Shown here: in pieces, positions 1 through 6,982 of the stretch
Layout of the letters: the number at the start of each line of letters is the position of its first letter
Position numbering within the stretch: the first letter of the stretch is position 1
Source: a virus
Strand: one strand, 5' to 3'
DNA length: 38,810 bases
IMG/VR virus record: IMGVR_UViG_3300043469_000137
Location: 1-38,810 of that record
Program-made: the position numbers and the translations under genes
The notes under the pieces: generated by a model
The model's database searches: none
Seen by the model: only the letters and a program-made list of their open reading frames with translations
What the model was told of the DNA's origin: nothing

Positions 1-31
1 AGCCTACCTTAAATCACTAGAGGAGAACTAA
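1..31 (+). CDS. 3' end of a gene cut by the left edge (probably the fibre gene at 37003-38810)
   Basis: An open frame enters from the left edge and stops at TAA 29-31, one base before the next start codon at 33. It encodes the last nine residues AYLKSLEEN. If the right edge is joined to the left edge, the frame of the fibre gene that begins at 37003 runs straight into this one: two bases left over at 38809-38810 plus base 1 make a Leu codon. The full product would then be 612 residues. The stop position beside the next start fits a real gene end, but nine codons are too few to prove the join. The gene may instead belong to unseen flanking sequence. Confidence 0.45.
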   Translation, partial: AYLKSLEEN

Positions 32-32
32 T

Positions 33-1055
33 ATGGCTCGTTCAAGAAATACGGCAGACACACAGACTGCTAGTGGTGGTCCAGTATCTCCTAGTATTGC
101 TGGTAAGAACGCAGTAATCAACGGTGGCTTTGATATATGGCAGCGTGGTACATCATTTGCTAGTTTAACAGCCGCATCTTCTAGCACCTTTGCAGCCGAC
201 CGCTGGCAAGTTTATATTGGTAATTCTGGTCGTACAGTTTCACAACAAGCATCTGGATTAACTTCTTTCAGATATTCAATGCGAGTTGCCCGAGATAGTG
301 GTAACACTTCAACAGCCGTCACCCAAGTTACTCAAAACATCGAGTCAAATATGTCCTATCCTTTGGCTGGTAAAACAGTAACTGTTTCGTTTTATGGTAA
401 GGCTGGAGCAAATTATTCTGCTGCATCTGGAGCATTAACTTACGCTTTATATCAGGGAACTGGAATTGACCAAAATGTGTTTGGGATGACTGGTGGTTCG
501 GGTGTAGGTACAGGAACTGCCACTTTAACAACTTCGTGGCAAAGATTTAGTTTTACAGTTGCCGTGCCAAGTACCTCGACAGAATTGGCTGTTTATTTCA
601 GCACCACACCAGTAGGCACAGCAGGAGCAAATGATTGGTTTGAAATCACTGGTGTCCAACTAGAAGAAGGCTCAACTGCAACACCATTTAGCCGTGCAGG
701 TGGAACTATCCAGGGTGAACTTGCTGCGTGTCAGAGGTATTACTTCCGCACTCAGGTTGGAAATTCTGGTAGTACGCCATATATGGGTGTAACAGTTGCA
801 GGTTCTGCTACAACAACTTATGCAAATTTAATTCATAAAGTAACAATGCGTTCAGCACCTACATCTGTTGAATTTTCTTCTATTAAATGGCAAGCAATTA
901 ATAACTCAGGAAATATTTCAGCAGCATCTCTTCAAGATGCAACACCAGAAAATACATTGTTTGTCTGCACAACTACTGGTGCTACTGCTGGTGTAATGAA
1001 CTATGTAATTGGTCAGACAACTGCTGGCTATATGGCTGTCAGCGCAGAACTCTAG
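33..1055 (+). CDS. Tail fibre / receptor-binding type structural protein, 340 aa
   Basis: Virion surface protein, probably a distal tail fibre or host-binding subunit. The sequence is rich in Ser, Thr, Gly and Ala and has the look of a beta-sandwich fibre head. An early motif with INGGFDIWQRG and ADRW is followed by a carbohydrate-binding-like beta domain (SFYGKA, then SWQRFSFTV and WFEITGVQLEEGS near residues 180-215). A segment ELAACQRYYFRT then opens a C-terminal domain. These motifs recur in tail proteins of many phages. The SD AGAGGAGA lies before the ATG. The gene sits in a run of fibre genes that precedes the large tail protein and the lysis genes. The receptor cannot be read from the sequence. 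Confidence 0.75.
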   Translation: MARSRNTADTQTASGGPVSPSIAGKNAVINGGFDIWQRGTSFASLTAASSSTFAADRWQVYIGNSGRTVSQQASGLTSFRYSMRVARDSGNTSTAVTQVTQNIESNMSYPLAGKTVTVSFYGKAGANYSAASGALTYALYQGTGIDQNVFGMTGGSGVGTGTATLTTSWQRFSFTVAVPSTSTELAVYFSTTPVGTAGANDWFEITGVQLEEGSTATPFSRAGGTIQGELAACQRYYFRTQVGNSGSTPYMGVTVAGSATTTYANLIHKVTMRSAPTSVEFSSIKWQAINNSGNISAASLQDATPENTLFVCTTTGATAGVMNYVIGQTTAGYMAVSAEL

Positions 1056-1064
1056 GAGATAATA

Positions 1065-1217
1065 ATGGACAATGTAACATTTGTAGAACTACCTAATCCA
1101 GACGGTTCTGTAACAGAACACGCAATCATTGACAGAGGTAACGGCGAGTTTACCTCTATGACCAAAGCAACATACAATGCACAACAGGAGGCGCTAGCCA
1201 ATGGCAACAATCTCTAA
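1065..1217 (+). CDS. Small tail-region protein, 50 aa
   Basis: A short gene starting with ATG after TAGGAGATAATA, which supplies a good SD (GGAG). The product starts MDNVTFVELPNPDGSVTEHA and ends ALANGNNL. It overlaps the next fibre gene by 17 bases in another frame. This tight packing, the SD and the position between two fibre genes support a real gene. Small proteins of this kind are common beside phage fibre genes, and a role as fibre chaperone or accessory is possible but not shown. No domain is recognised. Confidence 0.65.
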   Translation: MDNVTFVELPNPDGSVTEHAIIDRGNGEFTSMTKATYNAQQEALANGNNL

Positions 1218-1917
1218 TACACCTAGACCAGGCTATGCTTGGGATGCTACAGACAATGTGTGGTATCCAATTGGTACTGGTACACACGGACATAGTGATT
1301 ACATCACTGCTGCCTCTGCTATCAACCCTACTATTGTAGATGCTAAAGGTGACATCATTGCTGCTACTGCAGCAGATACTGTTGCTCGTCTTGCTGTAGG
1401 TGCTAACGATACTGTACTTACTGCTGACTCAACTGCTGCTACTGGATTAAAGTGGGCTACACCTGCTGCTGGTGGTATGACTTTATTAAGCACAACGACA
1501 TTAAGCGGAACAAGCACAACAATTTCAAGTATTTCACAATCTTATAATTCTTTATACATTTCTATTTCAGGAACTTTCAGTACTGGTTCTCAAATGAGAG
1601 TTCAATGGAATGGAAGTACCACATTAAGTTTTGTTGCATCGGCTCATACAAGTGGTAATCAGTACGTCGCAACTGGTCAATTAATTTCTGCCAACAGTTC
1701 CTCTAGACCTATTGCTTGGTTAGAAATGAATAATTACGCTTCAAGTTCAAAAAATAAAATCGGTACTGGTGGATGGTCGTCAGATTATGACGACCCAAAC
1801 AATCAAGCAGTCGGAAGTATAATGTACGGCTCAACTTCTGCAATTACTTCCATCACTATAACAAACGGCTCAAGTGCAACAATGACTGGTACTTGTCTAA
1901 TTTATGGAGTTAAATAA
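1201..1917 (+). CDS. Minor tail / fibre protein, 238 aa
   Basis: A second fibre-like protein. The N-terminal third carries ATISNTPRPGYAWDATDNVWYPIG, HGHSDY and then AKGDIIAATAADTVARLAVGAN with TADS..GLKWATP. That block is a common repeat in phage minor tail and fibre proteins and probably links the fibre to the tail. The C-terminal half is Ser/Thr-rich beta structure, likely the tip. The SD CAGGAGG lies 8-14 bases before the ATG, inside the overlapping upstream small gene. The stop overlaps the next ATG (TAATG), so translation is probably coupled. A related block with [12 protein letters not shown] occurs in the fibre gene at the right edge. Confidence 0.75.
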   Translation: MATISNTPRPGYAWDATDNVWYPIGTGTHGHSDYITAASAINPTIVDAKGDIIAATAADTVARLAVGANDTVLTADSTAATGLKWATPAAGGMTLLSTTTLSGTSTTISSISQSYNSLYISISGTFSTGSQMRVQWNGSTTLSFVASAHTSGNQYVATGQLISANSSSRPIAWLEMNNYASSSKNKIGTGGWSSDYDDPNNQAVGSIMYGSTSAITSITITNGSSATMTGTCLIYGVK

Positions 1918-2138
1918 TGGCTAAAACATCATCTCGTCCAATGGTAAGACTTCACAACATTGAAACCGATGAAATTATTGACCGCGAAATGAACGATGCA
2001 GAGTTTGCTCAATACGAAGCAGACCAAGCAGCAGAAGCAGAACGCACTGCAGCAGAAGCAGCCAAGGCTGCCGAGAAAGCATCACTACTTACAAGACTAG
2101 GCATTACTGCAGACGAAGCAAAACTACTGCTCGGCTAA
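1917..2138 (+). CDS. Small coiled-coil tail-associated protein, 73 aa
   Basis: The product begins with a short beta-like region (MVRLHNIETDEIIDREMNDAEF), continues as an Ala/Glu-rich helix (residues about 30-55) and ends LLTRLGITADEAKLLLG. This combination is widespread in small phage proteins encoded next to fibre genes, often suspected to be fibre chaperones or assembly factors; that role is inference here. The start overlaps the upstream stop (TAATG), and the stop overlaps the next tiny reading frame in the same way. Confidence 0.65.
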   Translation: MAKTSSRPMVRLHNIETDEIIDREMNDAEFAQYEADQAAEAERTAAEAAKAAEKASLLTRLGITADEAKLLLG

Positions 2139-2185
2139 TGTGTAAAGACTGCGGTAACTGTTCTAAAACAAATACATTTAATTAA
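2138..2185 (+). CDS. Possible 15-aa cysteine micropeptide
   Basis: ATG at 2138 overlaps the upstream TAA (TAATG). It opens a 15-codon frame, MCKDCGNCSKTNTFN, ending TAA 2183-2185 just before the SD AAGGAG of the next gene. Three cysteines spaced CxxCxxC suggest metal binding if it is made. The coupled start and snug fit between two genes favour expression, but at this length a chance frame is quite possible. Confidence 0.3.
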   Translation: MCKDCGNCSKTNTFN

Positions 2186-2193
2186 GGAGTAAC

Positions 2194-4452
2194 GTGGCTG
2201 GTCGTGATATTACCGAAGGTCGTGGAGATGCACTTGGCAACGCACGTTCTATTGCTGTTGACGTTGGAATCGTCGCAACATCTTCTATCTGGCAGAACAC
2301 ATCAGAGGCATACGATGTAGCAGTTGGTGGCTTGCCATTCCTGTATGCTATCAATGATGCACGCCCATACCTGCGCCAAACTGCACCTTATAGAAAAGAA
2401 CAGTTTGATAACGGAGCAGAGCCAGGTGAGCAATCACTTACTGGTTGGTGGCTACGTAGTCAGTCATCCTTTCACGGTGGCGAGGGCATTAAGTTTTACG
2501 ACCCATCTGCTGGAGAAACAGTTGAACATAGATTTACAGATAGCAAGAATGTAGATGTATGGACAAAAGGTCAAGTAACTTTACTTAAAGATGTAGTTGA
2601 CACGCATCAAACTACTGGTGCCGTAACTGGTACAGACCATCAACACCCTAATCAACACGTTCGCTCTATTCAATGGAGTAATGTAAATGGTGTACTACTT
2701 CATGATGAGTTTGACGTAGATAAAATCTATCCAGCAATTACTGTATCAATTAGCAATAAGGCTTTAACTTCCAACGTAGCAACCCTTACTACTTCCGCAG
2801 CACACGGACTTACAGTTGGTATGACTATTACAATTACAGATGTAGATGCTACATTTAATGGTGAGTATCGAATTACAACCGTTCCTACAACAACTACTTT
2901 TACCTACGCTAAGACCGCATCTAACGTAACTTCTGCTGCTGTATCTCCAGTAGGTACTGGTGTAACAGACCCAGTGATTCACTACATTGATTACATTTCA
3001 GGTACTGATAGAAAAGTATTTGCTATTTGTGACGATGGAGTTAATGCCTACTGGATAACAAACAAAACTGTAGGTGGAAATCAACGCCTAACTATGTTTA
3101 AGAAGCCACTATCTGGTGACTCTATTAGCGGTTCATCTAACCCATCTGCATCAGGTGACGTTACTCAGATGTTCCAAAGTGGTAGCATTGAAATTATTTA
3201 CGCTGCTATGGAATTTGTTAAAGACCGTATTGTTCTTTGCGTTAACAACGCAGTATATGAAGTAACAACAACGGCTACTGCTTTGCCTACTGCTATATAC
3301 ACAAACCCTAATACTAACTACCACTACACATCAGTGGCTGCATCTGGTCCTGCTATCTATACAGCAGGTCATTCTGGTATCTACTCAACTATCCAGAAGT
3401 ACACACTGTCAACGGCTGGTGTTATGCCTACCCTTACATCAGCAGTGGTGGCTGCAGAGTTACCTGCTGGTGAGATAATTGAAAAACTATATTATTACCT
3501 AGGTTATATGATGATAGGCACAAGCAAAGGTATTCGGGCTTCAGTTGTATCTGACCAAGATGGCTCTATTAATTACGGTCCACTCATTGTAGAAACATCT
3601 CAACCTTGCTATGATTTTGCTGCACGTGATAGATTTATTTGGTGTGCTGCAGGTATTGGTGCATTAGATGCTGGTTTATACCGCATTGACCTTGGCAACG
3701 AAATAGAAACTTTACGCTTTGCTTATGCTAAGGACTTGCAGGTAACACAAAGTGCGGAGCACTATACAACAGGTGTTGCATTTCTTGGAACTACTAATAG
3801 ACTTGCATTTTGCACTGCATATGAAACAACAGATGGTGCAATATATCTTGAGTCAGCATCTACACTAGCGTCTACTGGATTTATAACTACTGGCTATATC
3901 CGTTACGGAACTCTTGAGCCTAAGAACTTCAAGAAACTACTTGGTCGTGGTGACTTCACCTATGGTACTCTATCACTAGAGACTGTAGATAAAGACGGCA
4001 CAGAGTATGACCACATTACTTATGAGGCTGGCGTTAGTCCTGTTGAAGTAACAACAAGCAAGCCAGATGTAGCACAAGAGTATGTATCTTATAAATTCTT
4101 ATTTACTCGCCATAGTTCCGATAACTCTAAAGGTCCAATTTTCAAGGGCTATCAGGCTAAGGCAACAATTGCAACACCACGTCAACGTATTATGCGTTTC
4201 CCAGTATTCTGCTTTGACGTAGAAACAGACCGCTACAATGCGGTTATTGGCTACACAGGAAGAGCGCTTGAACGTCTACTAGAACTTGAGCGCTTAGAAG
4301 AGAATGGCGATGTCGTAACTTGGCAGGACCTGACTACTGGCGAATCACGTCAGGTAGTAATAGAACAAATCACATTCAGCCGTTCAACTCCACCAGATAA
4401 GACTTTTGATGGTTTTGGTGGAACAATTGAAATTACCGTAAGGACAATCTAG
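2194..4452 (+). CDS. Large tail protein, nozzle or minor tail type, 752 aa
   Basis: Large structural protein with a GTG start placed 4 bases after AAGGAG. The N-terminus reads MAGRDITEGRGDALGNARSI and is followed by WWLRSQSSFHGGEGIKFYDP. An Ig-like insertion lies near residues 185-255 (LTTSAAHGLTVGMTITITDVDATFNGEY). Repeated blade-like segments (residues about 260-520, for example YLGYMMIGTSKGIRA and RDRFIWCAAG) suggest a beta-propeller. The C-terminal part (VEQITFSRSTPPDK) looks like a tail-completion domain. The size and propeller recall nozzle proteins of short-tailed phages, but a minor tail protein of a long-tailed phage cannot be excluded. It is the last large structural gene before lysis. 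Confidence 0.6.
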   Translation: MAGRDITEGRGDALGNARSIAVDVGIVATSSIWQNTSEAYDVAVGGLPFLYAINDARPYLRQTAPYRKEQFDNGAEPGEQSLTGWWLRSQSSFHGGEGIKFYDPSAGETVEHRFTDSKNVDVWTKGQVTLLKDVVDTHQTTGAVTGTDHQHPNQHVRSIQWSNVNGVLLHDEFDVDKIYPAITVSISNKALTSNVATLTTSAAHGLTVGMTITITDVDATFNGEYRITTVPTTTTFTYAKTASNVTSAAVSPVGTGVTDPVIHYIDYISGTDRKVFAICDDGVNAYWITNKTVGGNQRLTMFKKPLSGDSISGSSNPSASGDVTQMFQSGSIEIIYAAMEFVKDRIVLCVNNAVYEVTTTATALPTAIYTNPNTNYHYTSVAASGPAIYTAGHSGIYSTIQKYTLSTAGVMPTLTSAVVAAELPAGEIIEKLYYYLGYMMIGTSKGIRASVVSDQDGSINYGPLIVETSQPCYDFAARDRFIWCAAGIGALDAGLYRIDLGNEIETLRFAYAKDLQVTQSAEHYTTGVAFLGTTNRLAFCTAYETTDGAIYLESASTLASTGFITTGYIRYGTLEPKNFKKLLGRGDFTYGTLSLETVDKDGTEYDHITYEAGVSPVEVTTSKPDVAQEYVSYKFLFTRHSSDNSKGPIFKGYQAKATIATPRQRIMRFPVFCFDVETDRYNAVIGYTGRALERLLELERLEENGDVVTWQDLTTGESRQVVIEQITFSRSTPPDKTFDGFGGTIEITVRTI

Positions 4453-4649
4453 TGACATTCACCAATTGGGCATCGTTTATTGTTGCCATCATCGCCATTG
4501 TTACAGCATTTGCTGGTTCAGTACGCTGGCTAGTTAAGCACTATCTCAATGAACTTAAGCCAAATGGTGGCAGTTCAATGAAAGATTCTGTCATAAGACT
4601 TGAGGAAAAAGTAGAGATTCTTTACCAAATCTTGATTCAAAAGAAGTGA
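4452..4649 (+). CDS. Small membrane protein next to the lysis genes, 65 aa
   Basis: GTG start overlaps the upstream TAG by one base. One hydrophobic segment (residues about 8-30, WASFIVAIIAIVTAFAGSVRW) is followed by a polar, partly coiled C-terminus (SVIRLEEKVEILYQILIQKK). The layout, N-terminal membrane anchor plus cytoplasmic coil directly before endolysin and holin, matches small lysis accessory or holin-like proteins. Which of the two small membrane proteins is the holin is uncertain; the 68-residue product at 5099 has the more usual holin shape. Confidence 0.6.
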   Translation: MTFTNWASFIVAIIAIVTAFAGSVRWLVKHYLNELKPNGGSSMKDSVIRLEEKVEILYQILIQKK

Positions 4650-4655
4650 GCGACA

Positions 4656-5102
4656 ATGACTATTGCCAAGACTGCGACTCCCGCTGCCAAGTCTGTTCTC
4701 CGACAGGCAACGGCATTGAGACCGAAGAGGATGAAGGCATCGGATGGTCTGCTCCCATCTAAAGCACACCTAACTCAAAGCCCTAACTCGGACCACAACA
4801 CAGGATTTGCTGTAGATGTAACTCACGACCCAGAGAACGGCATCAACTGCCACGAAGCGTATGCTCACCTCAAGTCTGACAAGCGTGTGAAGTATTTAAT
4901 CTTTAAGGGTAGAATCTGGTCAGCCGAAAAGGGTGACAACACCTACTCTGGAGCAAACAAGCACAACAAGCACATCCATATTTCAATCAAGGAAGCCTAT
5001 GGGAATGATACTTCCCCTTGGTTCCCTTGGTTAGGTAAAGCAACAGTAGCCAATAAAGTAAAGGCTGCTGTTAAACCCCTACCAAAGAAAGAAGTAAAAT
5101 GA
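4656..5102 (+). CDS. Endolysin, M15-type (VanY-like) peptidase, 148 aa
   Basis: Peptidoglycan peptidase expected to cut stem peptides (D-Ala-D-Ala or L-Ala-D-Glu type) at the end of infection. Zinc-site motifs of the M15 family are visible: SDHNTGFAVDV with His47 and Asp54, and HNKHIHISI with His106 and His108. No signal peptide is seen, so export should depend on the holin encoded just downstream. The C-terminus is basic (KPLPKKEVK) and may act as a wall-binding tail. The stop overlaps the next ATG (ATGA). The exact bond cut is unknown. Confidence 0.8.
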   Translation: MTIAKTATPAAKSVLRQATALRPKRMKASDGLLPSKAHLTQSPNSDHNTGFAVDVTHDPENGINCHEAYAHLKSDKRVKYLIFKGRIWSAEKGDNTYSGANKHNKHIHISIKEAYGNDTSPWFPWLGKATVANKVKAAVKPLPKKEVK

Positions 5103-5305
5103 AAAACCTATTCAAACTATCTCCAAAGGATATCGCTGCTGCGAAGTCCTATCTACGCGCCCTACTGGCTGCAGGAATCACTATGGGTATTGCCCTATTG
5201 ACAGACCTGCGTCCAGAGTATGCTGTTCTAATTGGCGCTCTAGCCGCTCCATTGGCTAAGTGGGCAGATAAGCATGAAAAAGAATACGGAGTAGGGTCAG
5301 AATAA
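5099..5305 (+). CDS. Holin, 68 aa
   Basis: Small protein with two predicted membrane segments (about residues 18-35, LRALLAAGITMGIALL, and 41-53, YAVLIGALAAPLA) and a charged C-terminus (KWADKHEKEYG). The size, topology and overlap with the endolysin gene fit a holin that controls the time of lysis. It is the last gene of the late operon; two hairpins, the second a strong terminator, follow at once. Confidence 0.7.
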   Translation: MKNLFKLSPKDIAAAKSYLRALLAAGITMGIALLTDLRPEYAVLIGALAAPLAKWADKHEKEYGVGSE

Positions 5306-5320
5306 CCCCATTTTAGGGGT
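5305..5320 (+). other. Small hairpin after the holin gene
   Basis: ACCCC at 5305-5309 can pair with GGGGT at 5316-5320 around a loop rich in T. It lies directly at the holin stop codon and upstream of the main terminator; it may contribute to termination or protect the 3' end. Confidence 0.4.
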
Positions 5321-5345
5321 CTAGAAGCCCCGTAGAAACAAGAAA

Positions 5346-5386
5346 CCCCCTTACCTTAGGTCTAACCTAGGGCGAGGGGGTCTTTT
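5346..5386 (+). terminator. Intrinsic terminator of the late operon
   Basis: A long stem: CCCCC (5346-5350) pairs with GGGGG (5376-5380), and an inner CCTTAGGT pairs with ACCTAGGG around a CTA loop. TCTTTT follows at 5381-5386. It lies 40 bases after the holin stop and just before the convergent leftward gene at 5401, so it should separate the two transcripts. The stem is fairly symmetrical and may also act weakly in the other direction. Confidence 0.8.
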
Positions 5387-5400
5387 GTCGTTTCTAAAGG

Positions 5401-5565
5401 TTATTCGTCATCCTCAAACTCTGCATCTTCCAGTTGGTCTAGCAGTAGTCGGAGTTGTTTATTTCTCCGCGTTCGACGGAAGTCATCTATAGCAGCAGTA
5501 ATGATGTTAACGGAGAATAGACCCAGTGATGCACCAAAGAAAACAGCCCAGAATGTATTTGACAT
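5401..5565 (-). CDS. Small membrane protein in its own leftward unit, 54 aa
   Basis: ATG at 5565 has the perfect SD AAGGAG four bases upstream. The product starts MSNTFWAVFFGASLGLFSVN and has one membrane segment (residues about 4-24), then a basic patch (DDFRRTRRNKQ) and an acidic tail (EDAEFEDDE). It is the only gene of a leftward transcript that diverges from the early operon and converges on the holin gene. A membrane protein made early in its own unit could block superinfection or regulate lysis; both are guesses. No family is recognised. Confidence 0.7.
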   Translation of the reverse strand: MSNTFWAVFFGASLGLFSVNIITAAIDDFRRTRRNKQLRLLLDQLEDAEFEDDE

Positions 5566-5607
5566 AGTACTCCTTAGATATTATAATATATATTATTACA
5601 TCATATA

Positions 5608-5625
5608 GAGGCTGAAAGCCTCTTA
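5608..5625 (-). other. Hairpin in the leader of the small membrane protein gene
   Basis: AGAGGCT, a GAA loop and AGCCTCT form a perfect 7-bp stem in the transcribed leader, flanked by AT-rich sequence and no T run on the transcribed strand. It may stabilise the leader or affect translation. Confidence 0.45.
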
Positions 5626-5645
5626 TATAATCTCTTACAAGATTA

Positions 5646-5675
5646 AGTATACTCACACTATTTCTAATTCGTCAA
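5646..5675 (-). promoter_or_regulatory. Leftward promoter of the divergent pair
   Basis: On the minus strand, TTGACG (5675-5670) and TATACT (5651-5646) are 18 bases apart. The sequence TGTGAG directly precedes the -10, as it does in the opposite promoter. It would drive the small membrane protein gene with a leader of about 70 bases. Confidence 0.6.
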
Positions 5676-5715
5676 ATAGTTATAAGTATTTGACAGATAC
5701 CCAACTGTGAGTATA
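5648..5715. promoter_or_regulatory. Nested inverted repeats forming a candidate operator
   Basis: TATACTCACA (5648-5657) and TGTGAGTATA (5706-5715) form a perfect 10-bp inverted repeat that covers both -10 regions. Inside it, GTCAAATA (5671-5678) and TATTTGAC (5687-5694) form a perfect 8-bp inverted repeat that covers both -35 regions. The symmetry makes one regulator acting on both promoters plausible. Confidence 0.6.
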
Positions 5716-5717
5716 TC
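5690..5717 (+). promoter_or_regulatory. Rightward early promoter, probably giving a leaderless mRNA
   Basis: TTGACA (5690-5695) and TATATC (5712-5717) are 16 bases apart. The start codon of the first early gene is at 5726, only nine bases after the -10, and no SD is seen in CCTTCCAAT. Transcription would begin at or just before the ATG. Leaderless mRNAs are common in actinobacteria. Confidence 0.65.
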
Positions 5718-5725
5718 CTTCCAAT

Positions 5726-5923
5726 ATGTCAATCGAACTAGAAGAATATACACTACCTGAGCATATATCGTACTCAGCATTCACAACCTACCTAACCTGC
5801 GGTTATCAATACTACCTCGGGCGTCTGCTTAACAAGCAGGAGGAACCGTCAGTTTGGTCTGTCGGTGGCTCCGCATTTCACCTTGCCTGCGAAAACTACG
5901 ATAAGGTGACACTAGATGACTAA
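5726..5923 (+). CDS. N-terminal part of a Cas4/RecB-type nuclease, 65 aa
   Basis: The product begins MSIELEEYTLPEHISYSAFTTYLTCGYQYYLGRL and contains GGSAFHLACE near residues 47-56. SYSAF..YLTC.Y.Y is the usual start of PD-(D/E)XK exonucleases of the RecB/Cas4 group, where the Cys is the first ligand of a 4Fe-4S cluster and the His in GSAFH is in the active site. The frame stops at 5921-5923, while the rest of the nuclease follows in another frame at 5916. The two parts overlap by eight bases (ATGACTAA). Either two chains assemble or a +1 shift joins them. The start lacks an SD and is probably leaderless. Confidence 0.65.
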   Translation: MSIELEEYTLPEHISYSAFTTYLTCGYQYYLGRLLNKQEEPSVWSVGGSAFHLACENYDKVTLDD

Positions 5924-6545
5924 TCAGAAACTATACGACGTTCAGGACCTATGGAACATAGCATGGGATGAGTCTAAAGGTGACATCGACCTAACCAGTG
6001 CACGCGTTGGTGGCCGAGAGTCTAAGGCTAATCCTAACAAGGAAGATGTCACATTCTGGCAAACTCAAGGACCCAAATGGGTTGAGGGTTATATCGCTTG
6101 GCGCCAACTCAATAGCAACTGGAAAATCTGGAAAGCACCTGATGGCAACCACGCAATAGAACTTGCACTTACACCAGTCGTTGCTGGTGTTCCTGTCAAG
6201 ATGATTATCGACCGTGTATTTGAGGTCGATGGACAATTGGTTATCTGCGACCTTAAAACGTCACAGAAAACTCCGTCTAGTAGTCTCCAACTTGGCTTCT
6301 ATAAACTCGGGCTAGAGCAGACCTTCGGGATAGAAGTTAAGTGGGGCAACTACTATATGTCGCGTGGTAATTCCACGTCTGAGATGGTAGACCTGTCCGA
6401 GTACACCTATGACAAAATGGAATATCTCATTAAACAATTTGACATAGCACGTAAGGCTCAGGTATTCTTGCCCAACACAAACAACTGCCAGTACATGTGC
6501 GGTCTAACCGCTTACTGTCAGTTCTCTACGAAGAAGGATAAATAA
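5916..6545 (+). CDS. C-terminal catalytic part of a Cas4/RecB-type PD-(D/E)XK nuclease, 209 aa
   Basis: Continues the nuclease begun at 5726. The catalytic core is visible as MIIDRVFEVDGQLVICDLKTS (residues about 96-116), with the Asp and the D-x-K triad, followed by helical QLGFYKLGLE. The C-terminus NCQYMCGLTAYCQF supplies three cysteines spaced CxxxCxxxxxC that would complete an Fe-S cluster with the Cys of the first part. Expected role: 5'-3' processing of DNA ends in recombination or replication. A TAG lies directly before the ATG in this frame, so translation starts here unless ribosomes shift within 5916-5923. The stop overlaps the next gene (TAATG). Confidence 0.7.
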   Translation: MTNQKLYDVQDLWNIAWDESKGDIDLTSARVGGRESKANPNKEDVTFWQTQGPKWVEGYIAWRQLNSNWKIWKAPDGNHAIELALTPVVAGVPVKMIIDRVFEVDGQLVICDLKTSQKTPSSSLQLGFYKLGLEQTFGIEVKWGNYYMSRGNSTSEMVDLSEYTYDKMEYLIKQFDIARKAQVFLPNTNNCQYMCGLTAYCQFSTKKDK

Positions 6546-6940
6546 TGTCCGAAGACTGGAAACTACAAGTATCGTACAAGTCATCGAATGGTGATTTAAT
6601 TAACGTCCGTGCCAACTCAGCAGATGAACTTAGTGTTCTTCTTGAAGGCATTGGCGACTATGCAACTCAGATTGAAGCAACTCGTCGTACACTATCGGGG
6701 GTAAGCGTAGCAGCCCCTTTATCGACATCGAGTTCCACAGGAAGCACAATGCCTCCGCAATCCTCACAACCGCCCCAGGCTCAAGTTCCGTCAGGTGGGG
6801 CAGCACCAACCTCGGGTCCGACGTGTCAGCATGGAGCACGCAAGTACAAATCAGGAATCTCCAGCAAGACGGGGAATCCATACGCAATGTGGGTCTGTCC
6901 GATGCCTCAGGGCGCGGACCAATGCAAGCCAGTCAACTAA
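6545..6940 (+). CDS. Zinc-ribbon-tailed protein of the replication operon, 131 aa
   Basis: The N-terminal 50 residues (WKLQVSYKSSNGDLINVRANS.DELSVLLEGIG) form a small alpha/beta-like unit. A Pro/Ser/Gln-rich linker (residues about 57-90) follows. The C-terminus has a metal-site pattern: CQHG, then GNPYAMWVCPM and QCKPVN. Proteins with this plan occur in actinophage replication operons between exonuclease and ATPase genes; ssDNA binding is a fair guess but not shown. Start overlaps the nuclease stop (TAATG). Confidence 0.55.
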   Translation: MSEDWKLQVSYKSSNGDLINVRANSADELSVLLEGIGDYATQIEATRRTLSGVSVAAPLSTSSSTGSTMPPQSSQPPQAQVPSGGAAPTSGPTCQHGARKYKSGISSKTGNPYAMWVCPMPQGADQCKPVN

Positions 6941-6982
6941 CACAAGAACTATTTCCATTTTAACTAACTAGAAGGAGGACCA

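Noticed and set aside
5726-6545. Cas4-like nuclease considered as part of a CRISPR system
   Set aside because: No cas1, cas2 or array; the place at the head of a replication operon fits a phage exonuclease.
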